Origin: Marinobacter salarius
GTDB lineage: Bacteria > Pseudomonadota > Gammaproteobacteria > Pseudomonadales > Oleiphilaceae
Length of the DNA stretch: 64,000 nucleotides
Reading direction: 5' to 3'
Assembly: GCF_032922745.1 (NCBI RefSeq)
Contig: NZ_CP136693.1
Span: 744,001-808,000 of the forward strand
Shown one piece after another: positions 8,668 to 17,839 of this stretch; the first letter of the stretch is position 1; each line of letters opens with the position of its first letter. The notes under the pieces were generated by a model that ran no database searches, was not told where the DNA came from, and worked only from the letters and a program-made list of their open reading frames with translations. Made by a program: the position numbers and the translations under genes.

Positions 8668-9744
8668 ATGCATAAGAAAAGGCTGTCTATTTCCCCTGCC
8701 TGGGTCTTCCGAACCGATAACGGTGAGCTGTTCGAGCCGGTATTATTCCGCCTGCTCGAATCGATCCGCGACAGCGGCAAGCTGACCGCAGCGGCAGAGG
8801 CGGCCGGCGTGTCTTACCGCCACGCCTGGAACCTGCTCAATCGCAGCTCCGATGTTTTCGGAATGCCACTGGTGATCATGCGCAAGGGTCACGGCACCGA
8901 GCTGTCCGCCCTGGGAGAGAAGCTGCTGTGGGCAGACCAGCGGGTCAAAGCCCGGCTCGGGCCTCAGATCGACAGCATGGCGTCCGAATTTAACGACCAG
9001 ATCCAGCAACTGCTGGCCGGTGAGCACCCGGTCCTTCGTCTTCACGCCAGCCATGGGTATGCCGTGGCCCTGCTCCCGGAGTTCTCTGACCGCGTTGAAG
9101 TCAACCTCCAATACCGCAATCCCGAAGAGGCACTGACCGCCCTCAATCGCGGCGAATGCGACCTGGCAAGCTTTCACTTTCCCACCTGCCCGGAACGGGC
9201 CAGGGAAATCATGGCCTATTACCAGCACCAGTTGGCCGGCAAACGATTCCGGCTGATTCGTTTTGTCACCCGGCGCGAAGGCCTGATGATGCGCAAAGAC
9301 GCCCCGGTGAAGATCCATAACCTGTCGGAACTGGCCGCTTCCGGGCTCCGATTTATCGGCCGTGACCGCCATTCCGGCACCCGCATTCTGTTCAGCCTTC
9401 TGCTCCGGCAGGCGGGACTTACCGAAGAAAGCATCAACCGCTCGCCTCAGCACGAGTTCACTCACACAGCCGTCGCTGCCTTTGTCGCGTCGGGAATGGC
9501 GGATGTAGGCTTCGGCGTGGAAGCAGCGGCCAGCCAGTTCAACCTTGATTTCGTGGAAATGACCAGCGAGCACTACCTGCTGCTCTGCCATGAAGAGCGG
9601 CTGGGGCAGGACAACCTGTCGCACCTGATTGAGCTGATGCGCTCGCAGGCCTTTATCGATCGAATCGAACACCTTCCCGGCTATGAGCCGGACAGCCCCG
9701 GAACCATCACGACCTTTGAACAGTTGCTCTCCGGGGCCGACTGA
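8668..9744 (+). CDS. fdsR: Formate dehydrogenase operon regulator FdsR (ModE-type HTH plus periplasmic-binding-protein domain)
   Basis: About 358 residues. Residues 15-90 form a LysR/ModE-like winged helix (GKLTAAAEAAGVSYRHAWNL). The rest resembles a substrate-binding-protein-like effector domain (GRDRHSGTRILFSLLLRQAG, HTAVAAFVASGMADVGFGVE), the PBP-like type II domain seen in one-component molybdate or formate regulators. Divergent from fdsGBA-fdhD-fdsD, exactly as FdsR in Cupriavidus necator, so control of that operon by formate or molybdenum status is the natural reading. The start has only weak SD support. Confidence 0.85.
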   Translation: MHKKRLSISPAWVFRTDNGELFEPVLFRLLESIRDSGKLTAAAEAAGVSYRHAWNLLNRSSDVFGMPLVIMRKGHGTELSALGEKLLWADQRVKARLGPQIDSMASEFNDQIQQLLAGEHPVLRLHASHGYAVALLPEFSDRVEVNLQYRNPEEALTALNRGECDLASFHFPTCPERAREIMAYYQHQLAGKRFRLIRFVTRREGLMMRKDAPVKIHNLSELAASGLRFIGRDRHSGTRILFSLLLRQAGLTEESINRSPQHEFTHTAVAAFVASGMADVGFGVEAAASQFNLDFVEMTSEHYLLLCHEERLGQDNLSHLIELMRSQAFIDRIEHLPGYEPDSPGTITTFEQLLSGAD

Positions 9745-9755
9745 CAGGGGTGGGC

Positions 9756-10385
9756 TCAGTCCTGACGTAGATCCGGGTTCAGCGTGTAGGTCCCAGTCAC
9801 CCGGGCGCTGGCCAGAACGTGACCCGCCATCGCTTCACGAACTGCGGCACCATCAAACTCACCATCCAGCCCCAGCGTTTCAACATCCAGAGCATGCACC
9901 TCGTAATGGTAATGATGGAGGATTTCATCGTTCCACGGTGGACAAGGACCGTCATGACCGGCATAGGTTCCCGCCATGTCGGGATTGCCAGCCAGGAACT
10001 GGGTGTAGTTGTTCACACCCCGGATCCCGATCGGCCCCGGGCCGGGCTCCTTGCCCTTGGGGATCACCCCGTCGCTGTCCTCGCCCTCAGGAATACGTGA
10101 CACGGAGGCCGGCACGTCCACCAGCAGCCAGTGGAAGAAATCCACCCGCGGAATGTCCTTCGACACAGTCTTGCCTTCCTGATTGACGTCGTCCGCCACG
10201 CTGGGCACGTCCGGGTCAAACATCATCACCACGAAACTCTTGGTGCCCTCAGGCGCATCCTCCCAGACCAGTTCCGGGTTGCGGTTGGGCCCAAAGCTCA
10301 TATGGTCCTGTTCACTGTAGACGCCGAATGCGAATTTTTCCGGCACCGGTTGGCCTTCTTCAATACCTCGAACCTTGATTTTCAC
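9756..10385 (-). CDS. YbhB/YbcL-type phosphatidylethanolamine-binding (RKIP-like) protein
   Basis: 209 residues, cytosolic, no signal peptide. PEBP family hallmarks are present: GPNRNPELVWEDAPEG, FDPDVPS, FHWLLVDVP, and GPCPPWND followed by HHYHYEVHALD. These residues line the anion-binding pocket of the family. Bacterial function is poorly known. The start codon is GTG with AGGAG upstream. It is tail-to-tail with fdsR (11 bases between) and stands alone. Confidence 0.88.
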   Translation of the reverse strand: MKIKVRGIEEGQPVPEKFAFGVYSEQDHMSFGPNRNPELVWEDAPEGTKSFVVMMFDPDVPSVADDVNQEGKTVSKDIPRVDFFHWLLVDVPASVSRIPEGEDSDGVIPKGKEPGPGPIGIRGVNNYTQFLAGNPDMAGTYAGHDGPCPPWNDEILHHYHYEVHALDVETLGLDGEFDGAAVREAMAGHVLASARVTGTYTLNPDLRQD

Positions 10386-10550
10386 AGTCCTGCTCTCCTG
10401 TACCCTTGATGGTTTTGCTTACCTGATAGCACGGTTTTAACAGTGGCGTTGTGGGTCTGTCCAGATCCATACCGTACCCAAGTCCAATTCTTGGCTGGCT
10501 TCTGGCGTGTTACGGTTGTCCAAGATTCGCTATGAAACCAGAGGAAAACC

Positions 10551-11081
10551 ATGAGCCACGACAAGCCAACCAGGCCCCAGAATCCCGACAACCAGCAGGA
10601 CGAAGACGCCATTGCTTTCGCCCAGGGGTTGTTCGAACTGGCCCGGAATGGCGGTGCCGGCCCCCTCAGCGTGATGCTCAACGCCGGCGTTCCCGTGGAC
10701 ATCCGCACCAACACCGGAGACAGCCTGCTGATGCTCGCCTGCAGCAACGACCACAAAGACACCGCGCGATTGCTGCTGGAACAGGGTGCCGACCCCAACC
10801 TGGCCAACGACCAGCTACAAACACCACTGGCCAGCGCGGTGTATCAGGGCAATACCGACATTGTAGACCTGCTGCTGGCCTCCGGTGCCGACGTCGATCA
10901 TCGTCCGGCAGGCGCCAAAACACCGCTGATGGTAGCCGCCATGTTCAATCGGGTGGGTATGATTGAGCGTTTACTTGAAGCGGGGGCGGACAAGTTGCTT
11001 AAAGATGAGGATGGGCAATCGGCAGAGGATCTGGCCCGGACCATGGAAGCGAACGAGGCTATCGGGGCGTTGTCGTCGTAG
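10551..11081 (+). CDS. Ankyrin-repeat protein
   Basis: 176 residues with about four ankyrin repeats (for example TGDSLLMLACSNDHKDTARL, QTPLASAVYQGNTDIVDLLL, KTPLMVAAMFNRVGMIERLL). No signal peptide or membrane segment, so probably a cytosolic protein-binding scaffold; the partner is unknown. GAGG lies 6 bases before the ATG. Its last 23 bases overlap the end of the convergent rlmA. Confidence 0.85.
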   Translation: MSHDKPTRPQNPDNQQDEDAIAFAQGLFELARNGGAGPLSVMLNAGVPVDIRTNTGDSLLMLACSNDHKDTARLLLEQGADPNLANDQLQTPLASAVYQGNTDIVDLLLASGADVDHRPAGAKTPLMVAAMFNRVGMIERLLEAGADKLLKDEDGQSAEDLARTMEANEAIGALSS

Positions 11082-11925
11082 CGGCAGAATCACGAACAAA
11101 ACGCCTCAGCGTGACTTCCACCGTCACCGTCAAGGTTTCAAGTGTCTCGGCACGAGCCCGCCCCTCCGCCGGCGCCCGGTAAAAATGCGGCGTCATCGCC
11201 AGCAGGTCGGCAATAGCGTCCTGGCTTTTCAGGGTCAGTGAATAGCGAAGTGTCTCCGTGCCCAGACTCGAAAATCCGTCCGGCGCGTCGATGGCCGACG
11301 GTTTTTCCGGTTTGAGCGACGGATAGATAATCTCCCGCAGTTCCCGCAGATGGTCAGTACCAGCGTCGGCCTGGATCAATATGCCGCCGGGTTTGAGCAC
11401 ACGGGCAAACTCACTGTAGACGGGAAAGCCGAACAGGCAGAGTACGCAATCCAGGGTGCCGCTCAACACCGGCAGGTTGGCGTTACTGCCGACCAGCCAA
11501 CGGGGGCGCTTATCCTGCTTCGCCGCAGCCAGGGTCGCCCACTTGGAGATATCCACCCCCACCAGCGCGAGGGCCATGTCCATGTTCGATGCTGCCAGTT
11601 GTCGGAGGTAATAGCCTTCACCACACCCAGCGTCCAGGCAGGCCAGTGGTTTGGTATTGGCGGTGCTGGTCGTCACCGCTTGGCCGACGGCCTCTGCAAT
11701 GGGCTGATAGAAACCCGCATTCAGAAAGCGCCGGCGCGCCGCCACCATGTCCTTGCTATCACCCGGATCGAGCGAGCGCTTGTTCTGGACCGGCAGCAGG
11801 TGCAGATAGCCCTGGCGGGCAACATCAAAACTGTGGCCGGCCGGGCAACGCCAGCAGGTATCGGCCTGGCTCAGGGGCTCACCGTCCAGCGGGCAGGCCA
11901 GGGCGTTGAAGGCATCCATAGTCAT
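11059..11925 (-). CDS. rlmA: 23S rRNA (guanine-745-N1)-methyltransferase RlmA
   Basis: About 288 residues (E. coli RlmA is 269). N-terminal zinc-finger cysteines appear as ACPLDG and CWRCPAGHSFD, followed by the conserved ARQGYLHLLPVQNKRSLDPGD. The SAM-binding fold starts at CLDAGCGEGYYLRQL, with FARVLKPGG later. It methylates G745 in helix 35 of 23S rRNA. ATG 11925 is chosen with GGAGG about 10 bases upstream; the finger starts just after it. Confidence 0.92.
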   Translation of the reverse strand: MTMDAFNALACPLDGEPLSQADTCWRCPAGHSFDVARQGYLHLLPVQNKRSLDPGDSKDMVAARRRFLNAGFYQPIAEAVGQAVTTSTANTKPLACLDAGCGEGYYLRQLAASNMDMALALVGVDISKWATLAAAKQDKRPRWLVGSNANLPVLSGTLDCVLCLFGFPVYSEFARVLKPGGILIQADAGTDHLRELREIIYPSLKPEKPSAIDAPDGFSSLGTETLRYSLTLKSQDAIADLLAMTPHFYRAPAEGRARAETLETLTVTVEVTLRRFVRDSAATTTTPR

Positions 11926-12017
11926 GAGTCCGCAGCCTCCGACCCTGATGCGTGGCTTGAGAAGCGGCGGATAAATGCCCAGAATAACGGCGCAGCGATC
12001 AGACAAGGGACGCCACC

Positions 12018-12755
12018 GTGAAGGGCGAGATTATCCATTACACCCGGGACGCACTCGGTGGCATTCTCGTGGTCGACTATCGCAAACATCGGGTGATGAC
12101 CTTTGATTCGGTGTTTGAGCAAAGCAAGATAGATCGCCGCAAGCCCCATCTTCCCGTTCATGAGTACAGCCGCGCCATGCTGTTGCCTGTTGCCTTTGCG
12201 CAGCCCGCACACGCCACGGTTCTTGGCCTCGGCGGCGGCGTGATGGCCAGTGCGCTGTTGCACCTCCTGCCTGACTGCCAGGTACACGCGGTGGAACTGC
12301 GGCCCCGGGTGCTGGAGGTGGCCCGCGAATACTTCAACCTGCCGCATTCCGCCAACCTGACGATGACCATCGGCGATGCCAGGGACGCTCTCGGCAAAGC
12401 GCCGGACGGTAGCAGCGACCTCATCCTGGCCGACATGTACAACTCCGACCGCATGAGCCCGGCCCAGGCTCAGCGGCAGTTTATCAGACAATGCAGCCGG
12501 GTACTCGGCGATAGCGGCTGGCTTGCCATCAACTACCACCGCACACCGGACATCAATGGCCCGTTGTTCCACCAGCTTCGCGCAGGGTTTGCAGTCCTCC
12601 TGCTGTTCAAGAGTAAAACCAACAACACGGTGATCTTCGCCAGCAAACGTCCCTTTGACGCCCTGCATACCAAAGACCCCACCCTGGTGGATCTGGAGAA
12701 CCGGCTGCCCATCGACTGGCGGCGTTTGATGGGGCGGGTGATTCGCCTGAACTGA
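12018..12755 (+). CDS. Spermidine-synthase-like methyltransferase-fold protein
   Basis: 245 residues. It has the Rossmann fold of the spermine/spermidine synthase superfamily: ATVLGLGGGVMASALLHLLP, VHAVELRPRVLEVAREYF, IGDARDAL and DLILADMYNSD. It is shorter than true spermidine synthases and lacks their full N-terminal beta domain, so it may not make polyamines; many such proteins have no known substrate. The start is GTG, with AAGGGA at the right distance. Divergent from rlmA. Confidence 0.7.
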   Translation: MKGEIIHYTRDALGGILVVDYRKHRVMTFDSVFEQSKIDRRKPHLPVHEYSRAMLLPVAFAQPAHATVLGLGGGVMASALLHLLPDCQVHAVELRPRVLEVAREYFNLPHSANLTMTIGDARDALGKAPDGSSDLILADMYNSDRMSPAQAQRQFIRQCSRVLGDSGWLAINYHRTPDINGPLFHQLRAGFAVLLLFKSKTNNTVIFASKRPFDALHTKDPTLVDLENRLPIDWRRLMGRVIRLN

Positions 12756-12892
12756 GCGACATCCGCGTTTCTCCTCATCCCGGACTTCTCCTCACAAAGT
12801 AGCACCTGCCCGGCCCGGAGGTCGCATTGTGCCCGCATGGCAAATCTCTAGCATGGATCTGACCAACAACAATAAATCGATGGAGAGACACC

Positions 12893-14995
12893 ATGCCCCT
12901 GCGGCTGTTGCTGCTGTTGGTCCTAGCCTGTTTCCCTCTGGCGACGTATGGCACTCTGGATGATGAAAAGCACGCGTTAATCCAGGAACTGTTCCCCAAG
13001 GCCACGGACATTCGTGATCGGTTGCCGGACTACCCGGTGTATCCGGTGTATCAGCTTCAGGAGCTGATAGGCTACGCCTACGAATCCCGCGATATTAGCC
13101 CGCTCCAGGGCTTTGCCGGGAAGCCTGTCAATATGCTGATCGGGCTCGACAGTCGCGGCCGCTTTACCAGCCTTCGTATTCTCAACCATCACGAACCGGT
13201 TTTTCTCCATGGGCTGGGCGAGGAGCCTCTGTTCGAGTTCATTGATCAGTACGAGGGCCGCTCACTCACCGAACAGATCATTATCGATACGTCGGGCTCT
13301 CGTAGCGGCAAAAACCCGGATGGCAACGTGGTGCATTTCGATGGAGTGAGCAAAGCCACCGTGTCGGTACTGATTATTAACGACACCGTTCTCTCGTCAG
13401 CTCTCAAGGTGGCGCGGAAAAAACTGGAGGGGTTTACCCAGGCACCTGCTACCCGGGCGAAAACCGATCTCTATCAGCCACTGTCCTGGGCACAACTGGT
13501 TGATCGGGGGTACATCGGCCATTGGCGGATCAATCCAGCGGCGATTGAAGAAAAACTGGGCTCTCCCCTGGTGGATTATCCCGATGCACCGCAACCAGGC
13601 CCCGGCGAGCCATTCACCGAGCTGTTTTTCGGCTACATCAACGCGCCGATGGTCGGCCGCAATCTGCTGGGTGATGACGGCTTCGAGCGGCTGATAGAAA
13701 GAACGGGACCGGACGCCCAGATACTGGCCGTCATGTCCCGCGGCCTCTACCCGCACCTGCCCGATGACTTTACGCCCGGGAGCTCTCCCGAACGCCTGGG
13801 GCTGCAGCAAAACAACCTGTCGCTGGACACTCGTGACATCAACGTATTCGACCAGAACATCCACCTCAGCGCCAACGGCATGCCAGATATGGCCAAGGCA
13901 ACCCTGTTCCGGGTCGGCGGCAACGCAGGGTTCAATCCTGGAGCCAAATCCACCTTGAAGCTGAGCGTTACACTTCGAAAAAACCACCTTGTAGCTGACC
14001 GTACGGAGCTCGACATTCCAGTGGTTTTTGCCGAAGACCTGTTCGAAACCGTCGAGGTTGCTCCAAGGCCAGAAGACAGTCGTCAGCCTGTATGGATCGG
14101 GCTTTGGCAGGAACGCTGGCTAACGATTTCCATATTGGTCCTGAGCCTGACGGTTCTGACGGTGTTTTTTGCCCGCCAACGCACCCTGAGCCGATATCCG
14201 AAACTGGTGCACCGCTTCCGCTGGGGCTTCCTGTTCTTTACCCTGTTTTTCATTGGCTTCTATGCTCAGGGCCAGTTGTCCGTGGTGAATATTTATACCC
14301 TGTTCCTGGCAATCTGGGATGGCTTCTCCCTGAACGTGTTCCTGCTGGACCCGGTGTTGTTTATTCTGTGGACCTACACCTTCATCAGTCTGTTTGTCTG
14401 GGGCCGCGGGCTGTTCTGTGGCTGGCTATGTCCCTTTGGTGCACTGCAGGAGATGGCTGCCTGGCTGGGTGATAAATTGAAGTTCCGCGAGGTGAAGGTG
14501 CCTGAGACATGGCATCGTCGGCTGATTCTACTGAAATACCCGATACTTCTGGTGCTGGTGGGAACGGCGTTCTATTCACTGGAGCTGGCAGAGAAGCTGG
14601 TGGAAGTGGAACCGTTCAAAACCGGCATCACACTGTTCTTCGTCCGCTATTGGCCGTTTGTGGTCTATGCCGTTGGCCTGCTGGTGGTGGGGATGTTCAT
14701 CCACAAATTCTACTGTCGCTACCTATGTCCGCTGGGGGCCGGGCTGGCGGTTCTGGGCAAGCTGCGCCTGTTCAGTTGGCTCGACCGAGTGGAGCTTTGC
14801 GGCAAGCCCTGCCAACACTGCAAAAACAGTTGCGGTATCAATGCGATCCAAAAAGATGGCCGGATTGACTACAACGAATGCATCCAGTGCCTGGAGTGCG
14901 TGGTGATTCTTAAAGACGAGAGCCAATGCGTGGACAAGGTACTGGACAGAAAACGCCAGCGGCAGGCACAGATACTGGCTACAGATGCGGGCTGA
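12893..14995 (+). CDS. NosR/NirI-type membrane flavin and iron-sulfur protein
   Basis: 700 residues. A signal peptide (residues 1-20) is followed by a periplasmic FMN-binding domain containing DGVSKATVS, which resembles the ApbE flavinylation motif. Membrane helices begin near residue 400, then two CxxxCP motifs near 508 and 607 (CGWLCPFG, CRYLCPLG), and two C-terminal 4Fe-4S ferredoxin-like clusters (CGKPCQHCKNSC, CIQCLEC). This is the NosR architecture, which moves electrons across the membrane, classically to nitrous oxide reductase. No nosZ or maturation genes are nearby, so the partner here is unknown. GGAG precedes the ATG. Confidence 0.85.
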   Translation: MPLRLLLLLVLACFPLATYGTLDDEKHALIQELFPKATDIRDRLPDYPVYPVYQLQELIGYAYESRDISPLQGFAGKPVNMLIGLDSRGRFTSLRILNHHEPVFLHGLGEEPLFEFIDQYEGRSLTEQIIIDTSGSRSGKNPDGNVVHFDGVSKATVSVLIINDTVLSSALKVARKKLEGFTQAPATRAKTDLYQPLSWAQLVDRGYIGHWRINPAAIEEKLGSPLVDYPDAPQPGPGEPFTELFFGYINAPMVGRNLLGDDGFERLIERTGPDAQILAVMSRGLYPHLPDDFTPGSSPERLGLQQNNLSLDTRDINVFDQNIHLSANGMPDMAKATLFRVGGNAGFNPGAKSTLKLSVTLRKNHLVADRTELDIPVVFAEDLFETVEVAPRPEDSRQPVWIGLWQERWLTISILVLSLTVLTVFFARQRTLSRYPKLVHRFRWGFLFFTLFFIGFYAQGQLSVVNIYTLFLAIWDGFSLNVFLLDPVLFILWTYTFISLFVWGRGLFCGWLCPFGALQEMAAWLGDKLKFREVKVPETWHRRLILLKYPILLVLVGTAFYSLELAEKLVEVEPFKTGITLFFVRYWPFVVYAVGLLVVGMFIHKFYCRYLCPLGAGLAVLGKLRLFSWLDRVELCGKPCQHCKNSCGINAIQKDGRIDYNECIQCLECVVILKDESQCVDKVLDRKRQRQAQILATDAG

Positions 14996-15026
14996 ACCGC
15001 ACCCGTAGCGTCAGGGAATCGTTCAG

Positions 15027-15581
15027 TTACTTCTTCTTTTCCCAGGCAAACTTCTGGAACGGCTCATCAACCGGCGTTTCCGCGATGTGGTTGATGTAGT
15101 TGCTCATGACTTTCTGGGACAGAACCAGGATCACTTCCAGTACCTGACGGTGCTTATAGCCAGCACCATAAAACGCGTCCAGGTCTTCCTTGCCGACGTT
15201 GCCTTTCTTCTGCATGACCGCCAGCGTGAACGTCCTCAAGGCCTCAAGCTTTTCGCTGGGCAAAGGCGTTTCATCCCGCAGCGCGTTGATGATGTCGTCA
15301 GACACTTCCATCATTTTGGCGATCCCGGTGTGTGCCGGCACACAGTAATGACAGGCATTTTCTACGTTGATGGTCTGCCAGACTACCGTGGTTTCTTCGT
15401 TGTCGAAACTGCTGTCCAGTACCAACTGGTGCAAGGTCTGGTACGCCTCCAGAGTGCCGGGTGCCTCAGCCATAATTCCGTGCAGGCCGGGAATCATGCC
15501 AAAACCTTTGATCGAATTTTCCAGAAGTGGTTTCGATTTTTCAGGCGCCGATTCGACATCGTGAATGGTGAAATCCGTCAT
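15027..15581 (-). CDS. Carboxymuconolactone decarboxylase / AhpD-like protein
   Basis: 184 residues. The motif ENACHYCVPAHTGIAK carries the CxxC plus His typical of AhpD-type peroxidase-related proteins, which reduce partner enzymes or act as thiol-dependent peroxidases. No signal peptide. Divergent from a TetR regulator with two similar operator-like repeats between them, so induction through that regulator is likely. The substrate is unknown. Confidence 0.88.
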   Translation of the reverse strand: MTDFTIHDVESAPEKSKPLLENSIKGFGMIPGLHGIMAEAPGTLEAYQTLHQLVLDSSFDNEETTVVWQTINVENACHYCVPAHTGIAKMMEVSDDIINALRDETPLPSEKLEALRTFTLAVMQKKGNVGKEDLDAFYGAGYKHRQVLEVILVLSQKVMSNYINHIAETPVDEPFQKFAWEKKK

Positions 15582-15603
15582 AACACTCTCCTCTCGGTTA
15601 ATA

Positions 15604-15658
15604 TTGATCGTTCATTCAACTTCAATATCACCGTAACTGTTTTTGAGCGCTCACTCAA
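15604..15658. promoter_or_regulatory. Two operator-like repeats between the AhpD-like gene and tetR
   Basis: TTGATCGTTCATTCAA (15604-15619) and TTGAGCGCTCACTCAA (15643-15658) agree at 12 of 16 positions and lie 39 bases apart. Both have TTGA...TCAA ends; the second contains the perfect palindrome TGAGCGCTCA. Their position between divergent genes suggests TetR binding sites. Inferred. Confidence 0.6.
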
Positions 15659-15703
15659 GTTATCATTACCAAGAATTAAATCACCAGTCGTTGGCAGGTA
15701 CCC

Positions 15704-16309
15704 ATGGCCAGAAACGCTCGTTATGACCGACAAATTGCGCTGGACAAAGCAATGAACCTGTTTTGGGAGCGGGGCTATGCCGGTGCTTCCATGAAGCAGA
15801 TTGAGCAGGCCCTGGACATGCGCCCGGGCAGCATCTATGCAACCTTTGGAAGCAAGGATGGCCTGTTCGGCGAAGCGCTGGCTGCCTATGCTCAAAGAAG
15901 CGGAGTGGAACTACGCGAGCACCTGGCTGGAAATTCGTCGGTGCTGGACGGGCTGCAGGAGCACCTGCGGTGCATCGCACGACAGGCTAGCCCTGGTGGC
16001 GAATCGCCGTCCCGTGCCTGCATGGTCGTCAAAACCCTGCTGGAAGCCAGTAACACCAATACCGCCATTGCAAACCAGGCGAACTCGATCCTGAACGCCA
16101 TCGAGCAGACCCTGACTGAACTTCTGGAGCAGGCGAAAACCCAGGGCGAACTGGCACAGGGAACCCACTGCGCCCGACTGGCAAGATTGCTCCAGGCACA
16201 GATCATTGGCCTCCGGTCTTTTGCGCAACGGGAGATCCGGCCGGAACAGGTCGCTGAGCTCGCCGAAGACATGGCAGCCATGCTTGACCACTATCGTGCC
16301 CGACACTAG
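15704..16309 (+). CDS. TetR/AcrR-family transcriptional regulator
   Basis: 201 residues. N-terminal TetR helix-turn-helix: ALDKAMNLFWERGYAGASMK then IEQALDMRPGSIYATFGSKD. The C-terminal part is an all-helical ligand domain containing SRACMVVKTLLE, a wording common in the subgroup next to AhpD-like or oxidoreductase genes. Probably represses itself and the divergent AhpD-like gene; the inducer is unknown. Confidence 0.9.
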   Translation: MARNARYDRQIALDKAMNLFWERGYAGASMKQIEQALDMRPGSIYATFGSKDGLFGEALAAYAQRSGVELREHLAGNSSVLDGLQEHLRCIARQASPGGESPSRACMVVKTLLEASNTNTAIANQANSILNAIEQTLTELLEQAKTQGELAQGTHCARLARLLQAQIIGLRSFAQREIRPEQVAELAEDMAAMLDHYRARH

Positions 16310-16421
16310 CACACCGCCGGCGCTGGGCTTACCCGGCGCATAGGTACTAACGGCGAATTGTCCCTGCCACAACAGTGCGTTAGCATTACCTGCCTGTGTC
16401 GTTTTCTTCCTCAGTGAGGAC

Positions 16422-16474
16422 AGCCAAGGGTTCTTAACGAGAGTTCTTGGCTATCTTCACTTCAGGAACCCCTT
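16422..16474 (+). promoter_or_regulatory. Structured leader in front of ndh
   Basis: AGCCAAG (16422-16428) can pair with CTTGGCT (16446-16452). Alternatively AAGGGTTC (16426-16433) can pair, with one bulge, with GAACCCCTT (16466-16474), which lies between the AGGA Shine-Dalgarno and the ATG at 16478. The two pairings exclude each other. A translational control role is only a suggestion. Confidence 0.3.
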
Positions 16475-16477
16475 GTC

Positions 16478-17788
16478 ATGGATAATCTGCATCACATCGT
16501 CGTCGTAGGCGGCGGCGCGGGCGGCCTTGAGCTCGTCACTCGCCTTGGTAACAAACTTGGAAAGAAGCACAAAGCCCGCATTACCCTCATAGACGCTGGC
16601 CTGACTCATGTCTGGAAACCCCTGCTACACGAAGTAGCCTCTGGCTCTCTGGATGCCAGCGCTAACGAGATCAACTACCGGGCCCACGCTCGCAAGCACC
16701 ATTACGAATTTCAGCTCGGACGCATGAACGGACTGGATCGCGGCTCCCGGGAAGTCATCATTGCCCCGTTTCAAGACGATGATGGCAACGAGGTCGTGCC
16801 GGAGCGCCGTATTGGCTACGACACCCTGGTGATTGCCGTGGGCAGCACCGCCAATGATTTTGGAACCCCGGGTGCCCAGGAGCACTGCCTGTTTCTGGAC
16901 AGCCTGAACCAGGCCCGACGCTTCCATAACCTGATGCTCAACGCCTTTTTACGCAAAAACCACGATGCCCGGTCCGGTAATGGCCATGAACTGCCCATCA
17001 CGATCATTGGCGCAGGTGCCACCGGCGTTGAACTGGCTGCGGAGCTGCGTCTGGCCTCGCGGGAACTGCCGATCTACGGCATGAATCACCTGCGACCGGA
17101 AGATGTATCCATCACTGTCGTCGAAGCGGCTGACCGCATCCTTCCGGCACTTCCTGCACGGCTTTCCGAAGCGGCAACGCGGGAACTGGAACACCAGAGC
17201 GTCAAGGTCATGACTGGCCAGCCGGTCAACGAAGTGCGTGACGGCATTGTGGTGCTGAAAGACGGTACGGAAATCGGTTCTCAGATGACCATCTGGGCAG
17301 CTGGTATCAAGGCTCCAGCCTTCCTCTCCTCACTCGAGGGCGTGGAAACCAACGGCGGCAACCAGATCAAGGTAAAGCAGACCCTCGAGGCCACGACGGC
17401 CCCTGACGTTTTCGCCTTCGGCGACTGCGCTGAATGCCCTCAGCCCAAGTCTGACCGGCCGGTACCGCCACGAGCGCAGTCTGCGCATCAACAGGCGGAT
17501 GTGTTATTCAAAACCCTGTGTAACCGCCTGGAGGGCGGTGATGCGATCCCCTTTGTCTATAAGGACCACGGTTCGCTGATAAACTTCAGTCGCTATACCA
17601 CGGTGGGAAACCTGATGGGTAACCTTTCCGGACGTAGCATGTACATAGAGGGCAAAGTGGCCCGCCTGTTTTACCTGTCGCTCTACCGTATGCACCAGGT
17701 CGCGCTGCACGGCGTCATAAGAACCGGAATCATCTGGTTGATGGACCGGATAAGCCGGGCCATGCACCCACGCCTGAAACTACACTGA
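16478..17788 (+). CDS. ndh: Type II NADH:quinone oxidoreductase (NDH-2)
   Basis: 436 residues. Non-proton-pumping NADH dehydrogenase that passes electrons from NADH through FAD to quinone at the inner face of the membrane. Two dinucleotide folds are seen: VVVGGGAGGLELV at the N-terminus (FAD) and IIGAGATGVELAAELR near residue 175 (NADH). DVFAFGDCAECP is the second FAD contact, followed by PPRAQSAHQQ, a quinone-site motif of NDH-2. The C-terminal amphipathic region anchors it to the membrane. It lies 51 bases before the antiporter gene on the same strand. Confidence 0.92.
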   Translation: MDNLHHIVVVGGGAGGLELVTRLGNKLGKKHKARITLIDAGLTHVWKPLLHEVASGSLDASANEINYRAHARKHHYEFQLGRMNGLDRGSREVIIAPFQDDDGNEVVPERRIGYDTLVIAVGSTANDFGTPGAQEHCLFLDSLNQARRFHNLMLNAFLRKNHDARSGNGHELPITIIGAGATGVELAAELRLASRELPIYGMNHLRPEDVSITVVEAADRILPALPARLSEAATRELEHQSVKVMTGQPVNEVRDGIVVLKDGTEIGSQMTIWAAGIKAPAFLSSLEGVETNGGNQIKVKQTLEATTAPDVFAFGDCAECPQPKSDRPVPPRAQSAHQQADVLFKTLCNRLEGGDAIPFVYKDHGSLINFSRYTTVGNLMGNLSGRSMYIEGKVARLFYLSLYRMHQVALHGVIRTGIIWLMDRISRAMHPRLKLH

Positions 17789-17839
17789 TCGGCTCGTGAC
17801 CCTGCTATCATCGAGACATAAACCCAATCCGGAGCAGGA

